From Rhizobium tumorigenes (GTDB lineage: Bacteria; Pseudomonadota; Alphaproteobacteria; Rhizobiales; Rhizobiaceae), in contig NZ_CP117257.1 in the NCBI RefSeq assembly GCF_003240565.2, positions 62,001 through 126,000 of the forward strand: DNA of 64,000 nucleotides. Direction: 5' to 3'. Shown here one piece after another: positions 18,035-26,791 of this stretch (its first letter is position 1; each line of letters begins with the position of its first letter). The notes under the pieces were generated by a model. It made no database searches, had not been told where the DNA came from, and saw nothing but the letters and a program-made list of their open reading frames with translations. The translations under genes were made by a program, and so were the position numbers.

Positions 18035-18214
18035 ATGTCGGATCTCAGCCTCGCACAAAACCACGCATTCGATCTTGCCCGGACCCTGATGGTCCCGGTC
18101 ACCCTCTTCGAAATCGATGGTGAGATCGGCGTCATGATTTCCGCCGAGTATGACGGCGACGAAGACGCCATCATCAATATCTATGATCCCTTTGCCTATG
18201 GATCGGCTCATTGA
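18035..18214 (+). CDS. small acidic plasmid protein (hypothetical)
   Basis: 59 residues from the ATG at 18035 (M-S-D-L-S-L-A-Q-N-H-A-F). The C-terminal half is very acidic (S-A-E-Y-D-G-D-E-D-A-I-I-N-I-Y-D-P-F). An in-frame region upstream to 17846 looks non-coding. Similar small proteins accompany Toprim/DUF1419 genes on rhizobial plasmids as I recall them; the function is unknown. Confidence 0.55.
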   Translation: MSDLSLAQNHAFDLARTLMVPVTLFEIDGEIGVMISAEYDGDEDAIINIYDPFAYGSAH

Positions 18215-18388
18215 GCCGATCACCCTTCGGGGAAGCGCGTGCCGCTCGCGCTGTTGCCCGCGCAAGGGAGGCTTAGCCGCGATCTTTCCCGGCAGATCTG
18301 CACATTGCGAACCGCGCCCTTGCGCGCTTCCATCTTCGCGGCCTGGGCGCTGCTACTCCGAACAGTCAGGAAAGCTAAAGGAAGTGAA

Positions 18389-19354
18389 ATGGAGAAAAAT
18401 GACATTGAGGAACTGCGTACCCGGGTGGGCTGCGGAGCCGTCCTTGAGCGTGAGGGCTTCGCGATAGACCGAAAAGAGAGCACACGCCGGGCGGTCAAAT
18501 TCCGGCGCGACGACGACATCATCATCGTGATCCACGACGACAGGGGCTGGTTCGACGCCCGTTCGGATGCCAAGGGCGATGTTTTCGCGCTCGCAAGCTA
18601 TCTCCGTGGGATCGGCTTTGCCGAGGCCTTGGCGGTGGTCGGCGATCTCGTCGCGTTTCAGCCAACCGCACCGACCTGGGAGAAGCCTCTCCGTCAAACG
18701 CAAACAGGGGCTTCCGTCGCTGACCGCTGGAACCACAGAAAACGGCCGTGGCGCGCATCGGCAACGTGGAGCTACCTTCGACAGAGCCGGGCGCTGCCAC
18801 GGCAAGTCATCTCTGCGGCAGTCGCGGCAGACCTTCTTCGGGAGGGCCCCTATGGCTCGATGTGGGCAAAGCATGTCGATGAGGCTGGCGCCGTCATTGG
18901 CTGGGAAGAGCGCGGCCCGGACTGGCGCGGGTTTTCCACCGGCGGCGCCAAGGCCCTCTTCCGGTTTGGAAAGGTGGATGCCCGTCGGATCTGCGTCACA
19001 GAGGCGGCGATCGATGCGCTCAGCCTGGCCGCGATCGAGCAGACACGATCCGACACGCTCTACGTCAGCACCGGTGGCGGCTGGTCGCCGCGGACCGCTC
19101 AGGCGTTGGAGATCCTGGCTTCCGGGAAAGGCGCGTGGCTGGTGGCCGCGACCGACAACAACGTCCAGGGAGAAATATTTGCCGATCGTCTGCGCCAGAT
19201 GGCAGATCGCGCCGGTTGCGATTTCTCGCGGCTGAGGCCGCAATGTGAAGACTGGAATGAGGAATTGAAGAAGAGGAGGGAGAGAGGAGAGCTGCCGCAT
19301 ACGCGGCCAGCGCATCAAGGGTTAAGCTGCCGCCCGCCTGACGGCGGCCCTTGA
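18389..19354 (+). CDS. DUF3991 and Toprim domain plasmid protein (primase-like)
   Basis: 321 residues from the ATG at 18389 with AAGGAAG upstream; an in-frame start at 18239 is less likely. The N-terminal part (to about residue 70) carries the DUF3991-type segment V-K-F-R-R-D-D-D-I-I-I-V. A C-terminal Toprim fold follows: C-V-T-E-A-A-I-D-A-L-S-L-A with its catalytic Glu, then V-A-A-T-D-N-N-V-Q-G with the acidic pair. Toprim domains occur in primases and topoisomerases. These plasmid forms are thought to help conjugal or plasmid replication, but no specific role is shown. Confidence 0.8.
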   Translation: MEKNDIEELRTRVGCGAVLEREGFAIDRKESTRRAVKFRRDDDIIIVIHDDRGWFDARSDAKGDVFALASYLRGIGFAEALAVVGDLVAFQPTAPTWEKPLRQTQTGASVADRWNHRKRPWRASATWSYLRQSRALPRQVISAAVAADLLREGPYGSMWAKHVDEAGAVIGWEERGPDWRGFSTGGAKALFRFGKVDARRICVTEAAIDALSLAAIEQTRSDTLYVSTGGGWSPRTAQALEILASGKGAWLVAATDNNVQGEIFADRLRQMADRAGCDFSRLRPQCEDWNEELKKRRERGELPHTRPAHQGLSCRPPDGGP

Positions 19355-19454
19355 CCCGCTGCCCGCGAGGCGCCGGCTGAGGAGGGGTGATCAAAGGACT
19401 GAACAGAGAGGTCGATCAGGCTTCGCGTCAGTCGCAACCCCGAAGGAGCCGCAG

Positions 19455-20060
19455 ATGTTCGTTTCACCAGCAATTCGTAAAGTGTTAGAAGGCGTCGCCA
19501 GCGGCCACGAAATGTACGCCTTGTTCAATCGCCATAGCCAGTCGCCGTTCGACGATGACAGGATGAACGGCACGCGATATGTCGGCGAGTGGTTTGAGAT
19601 ATCCGAAGCCGACCACGACCACATGTTCGAGATCCTCCCTCCGCTGTTTTACCGTGGCGACATGTTCGCCATGCGCGAGTTTCTGGCCGCCAGCGTCACC
19701 AGCGTCTTTTTCGAGCTGACGATTGATGATCGGTCCCGATGGTTTCACGGCTATTGCGACCTGGGCGATCGTCAGTCACCAGACCGCATGCGTGCCGAGA
19801 TCATCACTCGCGAATCCCGGCCGGTGCGTGCCATGAACCGACAGGAAAAGCTCGATCATATCTGGAGCGCGACCGGTCCGGATTTCCGTGGTTATGCCGA
19901 CCAAAGATTTCCAGCCGATCTGCGCAATCGCCAGATCGTGCTCGTCTATCCCTCAGCTCACGGCAAAATCTGGAAGCTGCTTGACGATCTGACTGACGAG
20001 GAGATCGCAGCCAAACTGCCGGTGCAGTTCCGTCTTTTGCCGGAAACCATCGCTGCCTGA
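19455..20060 (+). CDS. DUF1419 plasmid protein
   Basis: 201 residues beginning M-F-V-S-P-A-I-R-K-V-L-E-G-V-A. Aromatic-rich central region (H-D-H-M-F-E-I-L-P-P-L-F-Y-R-G-D-M-F-A-M-R-E-F). It matches the family of uncharacterised proteins found on rhizobial plasmids next to the Toprim gene and the giant methylase-helicase, the same order as here. No catalytic motif seen. Confidence 0.75.
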   Translation: MFVSPAIRKVLEGVASGHEMYALFNRHSQSPFDDDRMNGTRYVGEWFEISEADHDHMFEILPPLFYRGDMFAMREFLAASVTSVFFELTIDDRSRWFHGYCDLGDRQSPDRMRAEIITRESRPVRAMNRQEKLDHIWSATGPDFRGYADQRFPADLRNRQIVLVYPSAHGKIWKLLDDLTDEEIAAKLPVQFRLLPETIAA

Positions 20061-20159
20061 AGGCGGCGTTCATTTCCAACCTTCCACCATCAGCAGCCCG
20101 ATAACACCCGCTTCTTCCCGCGAGGGTGTCTCGGCGCGCCCACTCACAGGAGTTTTCCA

Positions 20160-23100
20160 ATGGCGCATGACGATCCTTTCACCATCGACCTATTCGGCAG
20201 TACAGCTCTCGCATCCGGTTTCGATCTCGGTATGCCGGCTTTCGCAGCAGACTTCGGGACCGAACACGACGATGACCCCCCGCCATCGACGCCGGCGCCA
20301 GCCGCTCCGATCCACAAAGAACCGAAAACCACGCCGCAGATGCGGGCGAAAGTGGATTTCAGGCTGCAGAGTTCTCGCGGTCTCGCCAAAACCTGGCGCG
20401 ACCGGGCCCGCGATAATATCGCCGCCATCTTGTTGGCAAATGAGATCGAACGTCAGGGCCTGCCGGCCCGACCTGACCAGCAGGCCAGGTTGATCAAGTT
20501 CACCGGCTTCGGCGCTTCGGATCTGGCCAACGGCATATTCCGGCGTCCGGGCGATGACGCTTTCCGCAAAGGTTGGGAAGAGCTCGGCGGCAATCTCGAA
20601 AGTGCTGTTGCGCCGGGCGATTACGCGTCTCTGGCGCGCTGCACCCAATATGCCCATTTCACGCCCGAGTTTATCGTCCGTGCCATCTGGTCAGGTTTGA
20701 TCCGCATGGGGTTCGATGGTGGACGGATCCTGGATCCGGGTATCGGCACGGGCATGTTTCCGGCGCTGATGCCGGATGCTCTCTCCGAGGCCAGCCATGT
20801 TACCGGCGTCGAGCTTGATCCAGTCACCGCCCGTATCGTCCGGCTGCTGCTGCCGCGGGCCAGAATCGTCTGCGACGATTTCGCCCGCACCGATCTGCCC
20901 GACCATTTCGATCTCGCCATCGGCAACCCGCCGTTCTCGGATCGTACTGTCAAAAGCGATCCGGCCTTTCGGGGGCTCGGCTTCCGGTTGCACGACTATT
21001 TCATCGCCAAGTCCATCCATCGGCTGAAGCCTGGCGGGCTTGCCGCCTTTGTGACCTCGTCCGGCACGATGGACAAGGCTGATGCCCGTGCCCGTGAGCA
21101 CATCGCCGGCATGGCCGATCTCGTTGGCGCGATCCGCCTTCCCGAAGGCAGTTTCCGCGCTGACGCCGGCACGGATGTTGTCGTCGATATCCTCTTTTTC
21201 CGGAAGCGCCGCGCCGACGAGCCGGCTGGAGACAACACTTGGCTCGATCTTGCGGATGCGTCGGTGGCAGGCGAGGGCGGTAGCGACCGTATCAACAGGT
21301 GGTTCGTTGATCATCCCGACATGGTGCTGGGACGGCATGCGATCACGTCAGGTCCATTCGGCGAAGCCTACACATGCCTCCCGATCGGTGATGATCTTGA
21401 AACGAACCTGAACGCCACAATCAGTCAGCTACCAGCCGATGTCTATGACGGTAGGGCTTCCACAATCGACTTCGCCCTTGAGGACGAAGTCGCGGAAGCC
21501 ATGGCAGAGCGCCCGGATGATCCACAGGTTCGCGAGGGCAGCTATTTCATCGGCGAGGCCACGGCGCTGACGCAGGTGGTCGACGGGATCGCCGTTCCGG
21601 TTGAGGTCAGGAAAGGTCGCAGCACTGACGGCATCTTCGCCAAGCACGCCCTGATCATCCGGAAGCTGATCCCGATCCGGGACGCGGTCCGGCTCATCCT
21701 CAAGCTTCAGGAACACGATCAGCCCTGGCAAACGGCGCAGGTCTCATTGCGCATCGCCTGGTCGAGTTTCGTGCGCGAATTCGGCCCGATCAACTTCACC
21801 TCCGTCTCGACATCGGAGGATCCGGAAACCGGTGAGGTCAGGGAGGTCCATCGCCGGCCAAACATCGCTCCTTTCCTCGATGATCCCGATTGCTGGCTGG
21901 TCGCCTCGATCGAGGACTACGCCCTGGAAACCAACACCGCCAAACCCGGCCCAATCTTTACCGACCGCGTCATCGCGCCGCCCCCGGCTCCAGTGATCAC
22001 ATCGGCATCAGATGCCCTCGCCGTGGTTTTGAACGAACGCGGTCATGTCGATCCCGATCATATCGCCGAGTTGCTGCACCGTGACGTGGAGGATGTTATC
22101 GGCGAGCTGGCCGAAGCCATCTTCCGCGATCCGTCCAATGGCTCCTGGCAGATGGCTGATGCCTATCTATCCGGTCCAGTCCGGTCGAAGCTGGTAACCG
22201 CACGCGCGGCCGCGGACCTTGATCCCGCATTTGCGCGCAATGTTGCGGCGCTTGAGCGCGTCCAGCCGGCCGATCTCAGGCCCTCGGATATCACTGCACG
22301 CCTTGGCGCACCGTGGATCCCCGCCGATGACGTTGTCGCCTTCGTCCGGCAGACCATGGATGCCGAGATCTCCATCCATCATCTGCCGGAACTGGCGACC
22401 TGGACGGTCAATGCGCGGCAGCTGGAATGGTCGGCAGCCGGCACGACGGAATGGGGCACCCATCGCCGCCATGCCGGCCAGCTTCTCTCCGACGCCCTGA
22501 ACTCGTCCATACCGCAGATCTTCGACACCGTCCGCGACGGCGAGACCGAGCGTCGGGTGCTCAACACCGTTGAGACCGAAGCCGCCAAGGAAAAGCTCGC
22601 CAAGATCAAGACGGCCTTCCAGTCGTGGATCTGGTCCGATCCGGATCGCACCGACCGACTGGCGCGGGTCTATAACGACACTTTCAACAACATCGCGCCG
22701 CGAACCTTCAATGGCGATCATTTGCAGCTGCCCGGCGCCTCTGGCGCCTTTTCTCTTTATGGGCACCAGAAACGCGGGATCTGGCGGGTTATTTCGGCAG
22801 GTAGCACCTATCTCGCTCATGCCGTTGGTGCCGGCAAGACGCTGACCATGGCTGCCGCCATCATGGAACAGCGCCGGCTCGGCCTGATCAACAAGGCGAT
22901 GCTGGTCGTGCCGGGCCATTGCCTGGCGCAGGCTGCCCGTGAGTTTTTGGCGCTCTATCCAAACGCCCGCATCCTGGTCGCGGACGAGACCAACTTCGTC
23001 AGGGAGAAGCGCCATCGCTTCCTGTCGCGGGCGGCGACCGCCAAATGGGATGCCATCATCATCACCCATTCGGCGTTTCGGTTCATCGCGGTGCCATCGG

Positions 23101-24530
23101 CCTTCGAGGCGCAGATGATCCAGGATGAGCTTGAACTCTACGAAGAGCTGCTCACCAAGGTCGAACGCGACGACCGGCTGTCGCGCAAGCGCATCGAACG
23201 CATGAAGGAGGGTCACAAGGAACGGCTCGAGGCGCTCGCCACCCGCAAGGACGACCTGCTGACCATCTCCGAGCTTGGCATCGACCAGATCATCGTCGAT
23301 GAGGCGCAGGAGTTCCGTAAGTTGTCGTTCGCCACCAACATGTCGACGCTGCGCGGTGTCGATCCGAACGGCTCACAGCGGGCCTGGGACCTGTTCGTCA
23401 AATCCCGCTTTATCGAGACAAAGAACCGGGGCAGGGCGCTGGTGCTTGCCTCGGGCACCCCGATCACCAATACGCTCGGCGAGATGTTCTCCGTACAGCG
23501 GATGATGGATCCGGCAGCATTGTCGGAACGTGGTCTGCACGAGTTCGACGCATGGGCCTCGACCTTCGGCGACACCTCGACCGAACTCGAACTGCAGCCG
23601 TCGGGCAAATACAAGCCGGTCACGCGCTTCAGCCAGTTCGTCAACGTGCCGGAACTGATTGCCATGTTCCGGTCGTTCGCCGACGTTGTGCTGCCGGTCG
23701 ATCTGAAAACCTATGTGAAAGTGCCGGAGGTCTCCGGCGGCAAGCGCCAGATCGTCACCGCCGAGCCGACGGCCGCTTTCAAGTCCTACCAGAAACAGCT
23801 GGACGCGCGGATCAAGGCGATCGAGATGCGCGATGGCCCGGCCAAGCCCGGCGACGACATCCTGCTCTCGGTCATCACCGACGGCCGCCATGCGGCGATC
23901 GATCTGCGCTTGGTCGATCAGGCGATGGGCAACGAGGCTGCCAACAAGCTCAACGCGCTTGTCACCAATGCTCACCGAATCTGGCAGGAAACGGGAGCGG
24001 CAGAGTATCGTCGCAAGGACGGCAAGCCGTTTGACCGACCTGGCGCGGGGCAGCTGATCTTTTCTGATCTTGGCACGATCAATGTGGAGGCCACGCGGGG
24101 CTTCTCTGCCTATCGCTGGATCCGCGATGAGCTCGTCCGCCTTGGCGTGCCGGCCTCCGAAATCGCTTTCATGCAGGATTACAAGAAGTCGGATGCCAAG
24201 CAGCGCCTGTTCAACGACTTCAATGCCGGCAAGGTTCGCGTACTCATCGGCTCGTCGGAAACCATGGGCACCGGTGTCAATGTCCAGGCACGGTTGAAGG
24301 CGCTCCATCACCTTGATGTACCGTGGCTCCCATCGCAAATCGAACAACGCGAAGGCCGTATTATCCGCCAGGGCAACCAGCATGAAGAAGTCGATGTCTT
24401 TGCCTATGCCACGCTCGGCAGTCTCGATGCCACCATGTGGCAGAACAACGAGCGCAAGGCCCGCTTTATTGCGGCGGCCCTGTCCGGCGACACCAGCGTT
24501 CGGCGTCTTGAGGATATGGGTGAGGGATAG
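20160..24530 (+). CDS. giant N6-adenine methylase-like / SNF2-type helicase, ended early by an amber codon
   Basis: 1456 residues. An N-terminal Rossmann methyltransferase holds D-P-G-I-G-T-G-M-F (SAM loop) and N-P-P-F near 258. A superfamily II helicase follows with Walker A V-G-A-G-K-T near 890, D-E-A-Q near 1047, S-G-T-P-I-T-N-T and motif VI Q-R-E-G-R-I-I-R-Q-G near 1395. Such fusions are widespread on rhizobial plasmids and resemble phage DarB-type anti-restriction proteins in outline; an anti-defence role is inference. The stop (TAG, 24528-24530) sits in G-E-G-stop-A-N-Q-F-A-M-A, and the same frame stays open to 25247. A CAG-to-TAG change therefore probably split a protein of about 1695 residues. 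Confidence 0.88.
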   Translation: MAHDDPFTIDLFGSTALASGFDLGMPAFAADFGTEHDDDPPPSTPAPAAPIHKEPKTTPQMRAKVDFRLQSSRGLAKTWRDRARDNIAAILLANEIERQGLPARPDQQARLIKFTGFGASDLANGIFRRPGDDAFRKGWEELGGNLESAVAPGDYASLARCTQYAHFTPEFIVRAIWSGLIRMGFDGGRILDPGIGTGMFPALMPDALSEASHVTGVELDPVTARIVRLLLPRARIVCDDFARTDLPDHFDLAIGNPPFSDRTVKSDPAFRGLGFRLHDYFIAKSIHRLKPGGLAAFVTSSGTMDKADARAREHIAGMADLVGAIRLPEGSFRADAGTDVVVDILFFRKRRADEPAGDNTWLDLADASVAGEGGSDRINRWFVDHPDMVLGRHAITSGPFGEAYTCLPIGDDLETNLNATISQLPADVYDGRASTIDFALEDEVAEAMAERPDDPQVREGSYFIGEATALTQVVDGIAVPVEVRKGRSTDGIFAKHALIIRKLIPIRDAVRLILKLQEHDQPWQTAQVSLRIAWSSFVREFGPINFTSVSTSEDPETGEVREVHRRPNIAPFLDDPDCWLVASIEDYALETNTAKPGPIFTDRVIAPPPAPVITSASDALAVVLNERGHVDPDHIAELLHRDVEDVIGELAEAIFRDPSNGSWQMADAYLSGPVRSKLVTARAAADLDPAFARNVAALERVQPADLRPSDITARLGAPWIPADDVVAFVRQTMDAEISIHHLPELATWTVNARQLEWSAAGTTEWGTHRRHAGQLLSDALNSSIPQIFDTVRDGETERRVLNTVETEAAKEKLAKIKTAFQSWIWSDPDRTDRLARVYNDTFNNIAPRTFNGDHLQLPGASGAFSLYGHQKRGIWRVISAGSTYLAHAVGAGKTLTMAAAIMEQRRLGLINKAMLVVPGHCLAQAAREFLALYPNARILVADETNFVREKRHRFLSRAATAKWDAIIITHSAFRFIAVPSAFEAQMIQDELELYEELLTKVERDDRLSRKRIERMKEGHKERLEALATRKDDLLTISELGIDQIIVDEAQEFRKLSFATNMSTLRGVDPNGSQRAWDLFVKSRFIETKNRGRALVLASGTPITNTLGEMFSVQRMMDPAALSERGLHEFDAWASTFGDTSTELELQPSGKYKPVTRFSQFVNVPELIAMFRSFADVVLPVDLKTYVKVPEVSGGKRQIVTAEPTAAFKSYQKQLDARIKAIEMRDGPAKPGDDILLSVITDGRHAAIDLRLVDQAMGNEAANKLNALVTNAHRIWQETGAAEYRRKDGKPFDRPGAGQLIFSDLGTINVEATRGFSAYRWIRDELVRLGVPASEIAFMQDYKKSDAKQRLFNDFNAGKVRVLIGSSETMGTGVNVQARLKALHHLDVPWLPSQIEQREGRIIRQGNQHEEVDVFAYATLGSLDATMWQNNERKARFIAAALSGDTSVRRLEDMGEG

Positions 24531-24545
24531 GCCAACCAATTCGCC

Positions 24546-25247
24546 ATGGCCAAGGCCATCGCATCCGGCGACGAGCGGCTGATGCAGAAGGCCGGGCTTG
24601 AGGCCGAGATTGCACGGCTGGATCGACTACGTGCCGCGCATATCGACGATCAACACGCGATCCGGCGGCAGATCCGTGATGCCGAACGGGATATCGACTT
24701 CTCCAGCCGCCGGATTGAGGATGTGGGCAAGGATATCGAGCGGCTGGTCCCGACATCTGGCGACGCCTTTGTCATGCAAGTTGGTGAAGAAACATTCGAC
24801 GAGCGCAAATTCGCTGGCCGCGCGCTGATGAAAGAGATTCTGACGCTGGTTCAGCTTCAGGAGGAGAAAGTGGTGATCATTGCCACGATCGGCGGCTTCG
24901 ATCTCGCCTATCATGGCGAGAGGTTTGGCAAGGACGGCTACTGCTACGAGACACTCCTTCGCCGCACCGGTGGCGACTACGAGATCGATCTTCCAGTGAC
25001 TACGACGCCGATCGGGGCCATCTCCCGCCTAGAGCATGCTCTAGGCGGGTTTGAACAGGAGCGTGAGAGCCATCGCAATCGGCTCATCGATGCGAAACGG
25101 CGTCTCGCCTCCTATACGCCGCGTTTGGGAGAGAGCTTCTCATTCGAAGCTGAGCTTGAACTCAAGCTGAGCCATCTGGACGAGATCGAAAGGGATCTGG
25201 CGGCAACCGCCGATGAACCAGAGGAGGATCGCCAGGAAGCCGCATAA
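24546..25247 (+). CDS. C-terminal part of the methylase-helicase, downstream of the amber codon
   Basis: In frame with the preceding gene. The first ATG after the amber is at 24546 and gives 233 residues: a long coiled-coil region (E-I-A-R-L-D-R-L-R-A-A-H then D-I-D-F-S-S-R-R-I-E-D-V) and an acidic tail. By itself it has no catalytic motif. It is either translated by re-initiation or lost. It contains a 26-bp perfect palindrome at 25024-25049. Confidence 0.75.
   Translation: MAKAIASGDERLMQKAGLEAEIARLDRLRAAHIDDQHAIRRQIRDAERDIDFSSRRIEDVGKDIERLVPTSGDAFVMQVGEETFDERKFAGRALMKEILTLVQLQEEKVVIIATIGGFDLAYHGERFGKDGYCYETLLRRTGGDYEIDLPVTTTPIGAISRLEHALGGFEQERESHRNRLIDAKRRLASYTPRLGESFSFEAELELKLSHLDEIERDLAATADEPEEDRQEAA
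25024..25049. repeat. 26-bp perfect DNA palindrome inside the helicase 3' part
   Basis: The half-site CCCGCCTAGAGCA is followed directly by its exact reverse complement with no loop. Two CTAG tetranucleotides, normally rare, lie within it. It encodes S-R-L-E-H-A-L-G-G. Confidence 0.7.
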
Positions 25248-25380
25248 AAAACGGCATATTCACTGTCACTTGAAACGGGGTCGGACCATACACATCTATC
25301 GGTCATCACCCGTTTTCGATGGTTTCCTGCAGTGGCGATAGCCGCGCGTTTGTAACTGTCCGGGTTGGAAGGACCCTCCC

Positions 25381-25408
25381 CGAAAGGGTCGAGCGCCCTT
25401 TCGTTTTT
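25381..25408 (+). terminator. rho-independent terminator after the helicase gene
   Basis: CGAAAGGG (25381-25388), a 7-base loop, CCCTTTCG (25396-25403), then TTTTT. It lies between the plus-strand helicase end and the convergent ligase end, as expected for a terminator of the plus-strand unit. Confidence 0.8.
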
Positions 25409-25423
25409 GAGCCCTTGAGCGTG

Positions 25424-26470
25424 CTATTCTCCGAGTTTGTAGATCGCGGCATTGTCCTGCACATCTCGCAAGCCCTTATACGAGCCATGCCGTAACTTGC
25501 CATCGTCGGTCCAGGCTCGATATTCGATCTCGGCAATCAGTGTCGGTTGAACGAAGACGACCCCCTTTTTATCGACCGCAACCGACGCACGCTTGGTCGT
25601 CAGCGTGTCCAGCATCCGGCGCAGTTCGAGTGCATCTCTCTCTTTGAAGCCAGTCCCGACCGACCCGACATAGACGAACGCGTCGCCCTGATATGCCGCG
25701 AGCAGCAGGCTGCCGATCCCGCCGCGTGCTAGAGCGGACGGCTCGTATCCGACAATCACAAAGCTCTCGCTCTGGATGCATTTGATCTTCTGCCAGTCCC
25801 CAAGCCGGCCCGAGCGGTAGGTGCTGTCGCGGTGCTTGGCAATGATGCCTTCCAGGCCGTGCTCGCGCGCGGCCGCCAGAAGTGTCGCGCCATCGGCTTC
25901 GAGCGCCTCGGAGATGCGGATTACTCCCTCGCTTTCGCCGATCAGGTCTTCCAGCAGGTGACGACGTCCGGACAACTCCATCTTGGTCAGGTCATGACCG
26001 TCGAAATACAACAGGTCGAATGCGTAAAGGATGGCATCGTCTGACGCTTGTCTGCCTCCGCGTCCGCCCAGTGACCGTTGCAGCGCCCCAAAATCCGAAC
26101 GTCCCGCTGCATCGAGCACGACGGCTTCCCCATCCAGAATGGCGGTCCCGACGCCGAGCGTGCGCGCAGCGGCGGCGATCGCCGGAAACCTGTCGGTCCA
26201 GTCATGACCGCCACGTGTGATGATCCGCACCGAGTTTGGTTCGATGTGAACCGCAATACGATAGCCGTCCCATTTGATCTCGTAGATCCAGTCCGGTCCG
26301 GACGGCGGCTTTGCTTTCAAGAGCGCCAGGCACGGTTCGATACGGGCTGGCATCGGGTCGAAGGGAAGCTGCGGTTGCGCTGGATCGCGGGGTTTGCGCG
26401 GTCGCGAGCGGATTGGAGCGTCCGTCTCCCGCAAAAGCGGCTGAGGTTTTTTGCGCGGCGGCTTTGTCAT
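25424..26470 (-). CDS. LigD-type ATP-dependent DNA ligase (ligase domain only)
   Basis: 348 residues. Nucleotidyltransferase motif I is E-I-K-W-D-G-Y-R with the adenylated Lys66. I-L-D-G-E-A-V-V, Y-A-F-D-L-L-Y-F-D-G, E-G-I-I-A-K-H-R (motif IV) and W-Q-K-I-K-C (motif V) follow, with a C-terminal OB domain (F-V-I-V-G-Y-E-P-S). A basic, proline-rich N-terminus of about 35 residues precedes the core. The polymerase and nuclease domains of full LigD are absent. Such stand-alone ligases take part in bacterial end-joining with Ku; no Ku gene is seen here. It runs opposite to its neighbours. Confidence 0.88.
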   Translation of the reverse strand: MTKPPRKKPQPLLRETDAPIRSRPRKPRDPAQPQLPFDPMPARIEPCLALLKAKPPSGPDWIYEIKWDGYRIAVHIEPNSVRIITRGGHDWTDRFPAIAAAARTLGVGTAILDGEAVVLDAAGRSDFGALQRSLGGRGGRQASDDAILYAFDLLYFDGHDLTKMELSGRRHLLEDLIGESEGVIRISEALEADGATLLAAAREHGLEGIIAKHRDSTYRSGRLGDWQKIKCIQSESFVIVGYEPSALARGGIGSLLLAAYQGDAFVYVGSVGTGFKERDALELRRMLDTLTTKRASVAVDKKGVVFVQPTLIAEIEYRAWTDDGKLRHGSYKGLRDVQDNAAIYKLGE

Positions 26471-26791
26471 AGCCAGAGTTCAGCAGCAATTGCTTAAAAT
26501 CGTGTGACATCATCTGGGAATGGAGAAGGGGAGGAAAAGACGGGGGAGGAAAAGGAGACGGAAACCGGTTCGCAAGGACGGTCCAACGGCTGACGGTTCC
26601 CTCAATCGCGCCGGTCGCCGAGACCGGGCCAGCTTGCCTCGCAAGGCAGGTGTGCCTCGCTCTCCCGCAAGCCAGGTCTGCTCCGGCGCAATTGCAGCCG
26701 CCGGCCCGTCCTGCGGTTCGGGAGGTGTCTTCGAAAAGAAGATGAGGAGGCAAGGACAGTCCGTCCGCCCGAAGCTCAAGAGGTTATTCCC
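26471..26791 (+). other. 321-base divergent intergenic region
   Basis: It separates the minus-strand ligase from the plus-strand ParB-like gene. It includes a purine-only-rich tract (about 26520-26575) and the ribosome site AAGAGG before 26792. No gene seen; promoters in both directions are expected. Confidence 0.4.
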
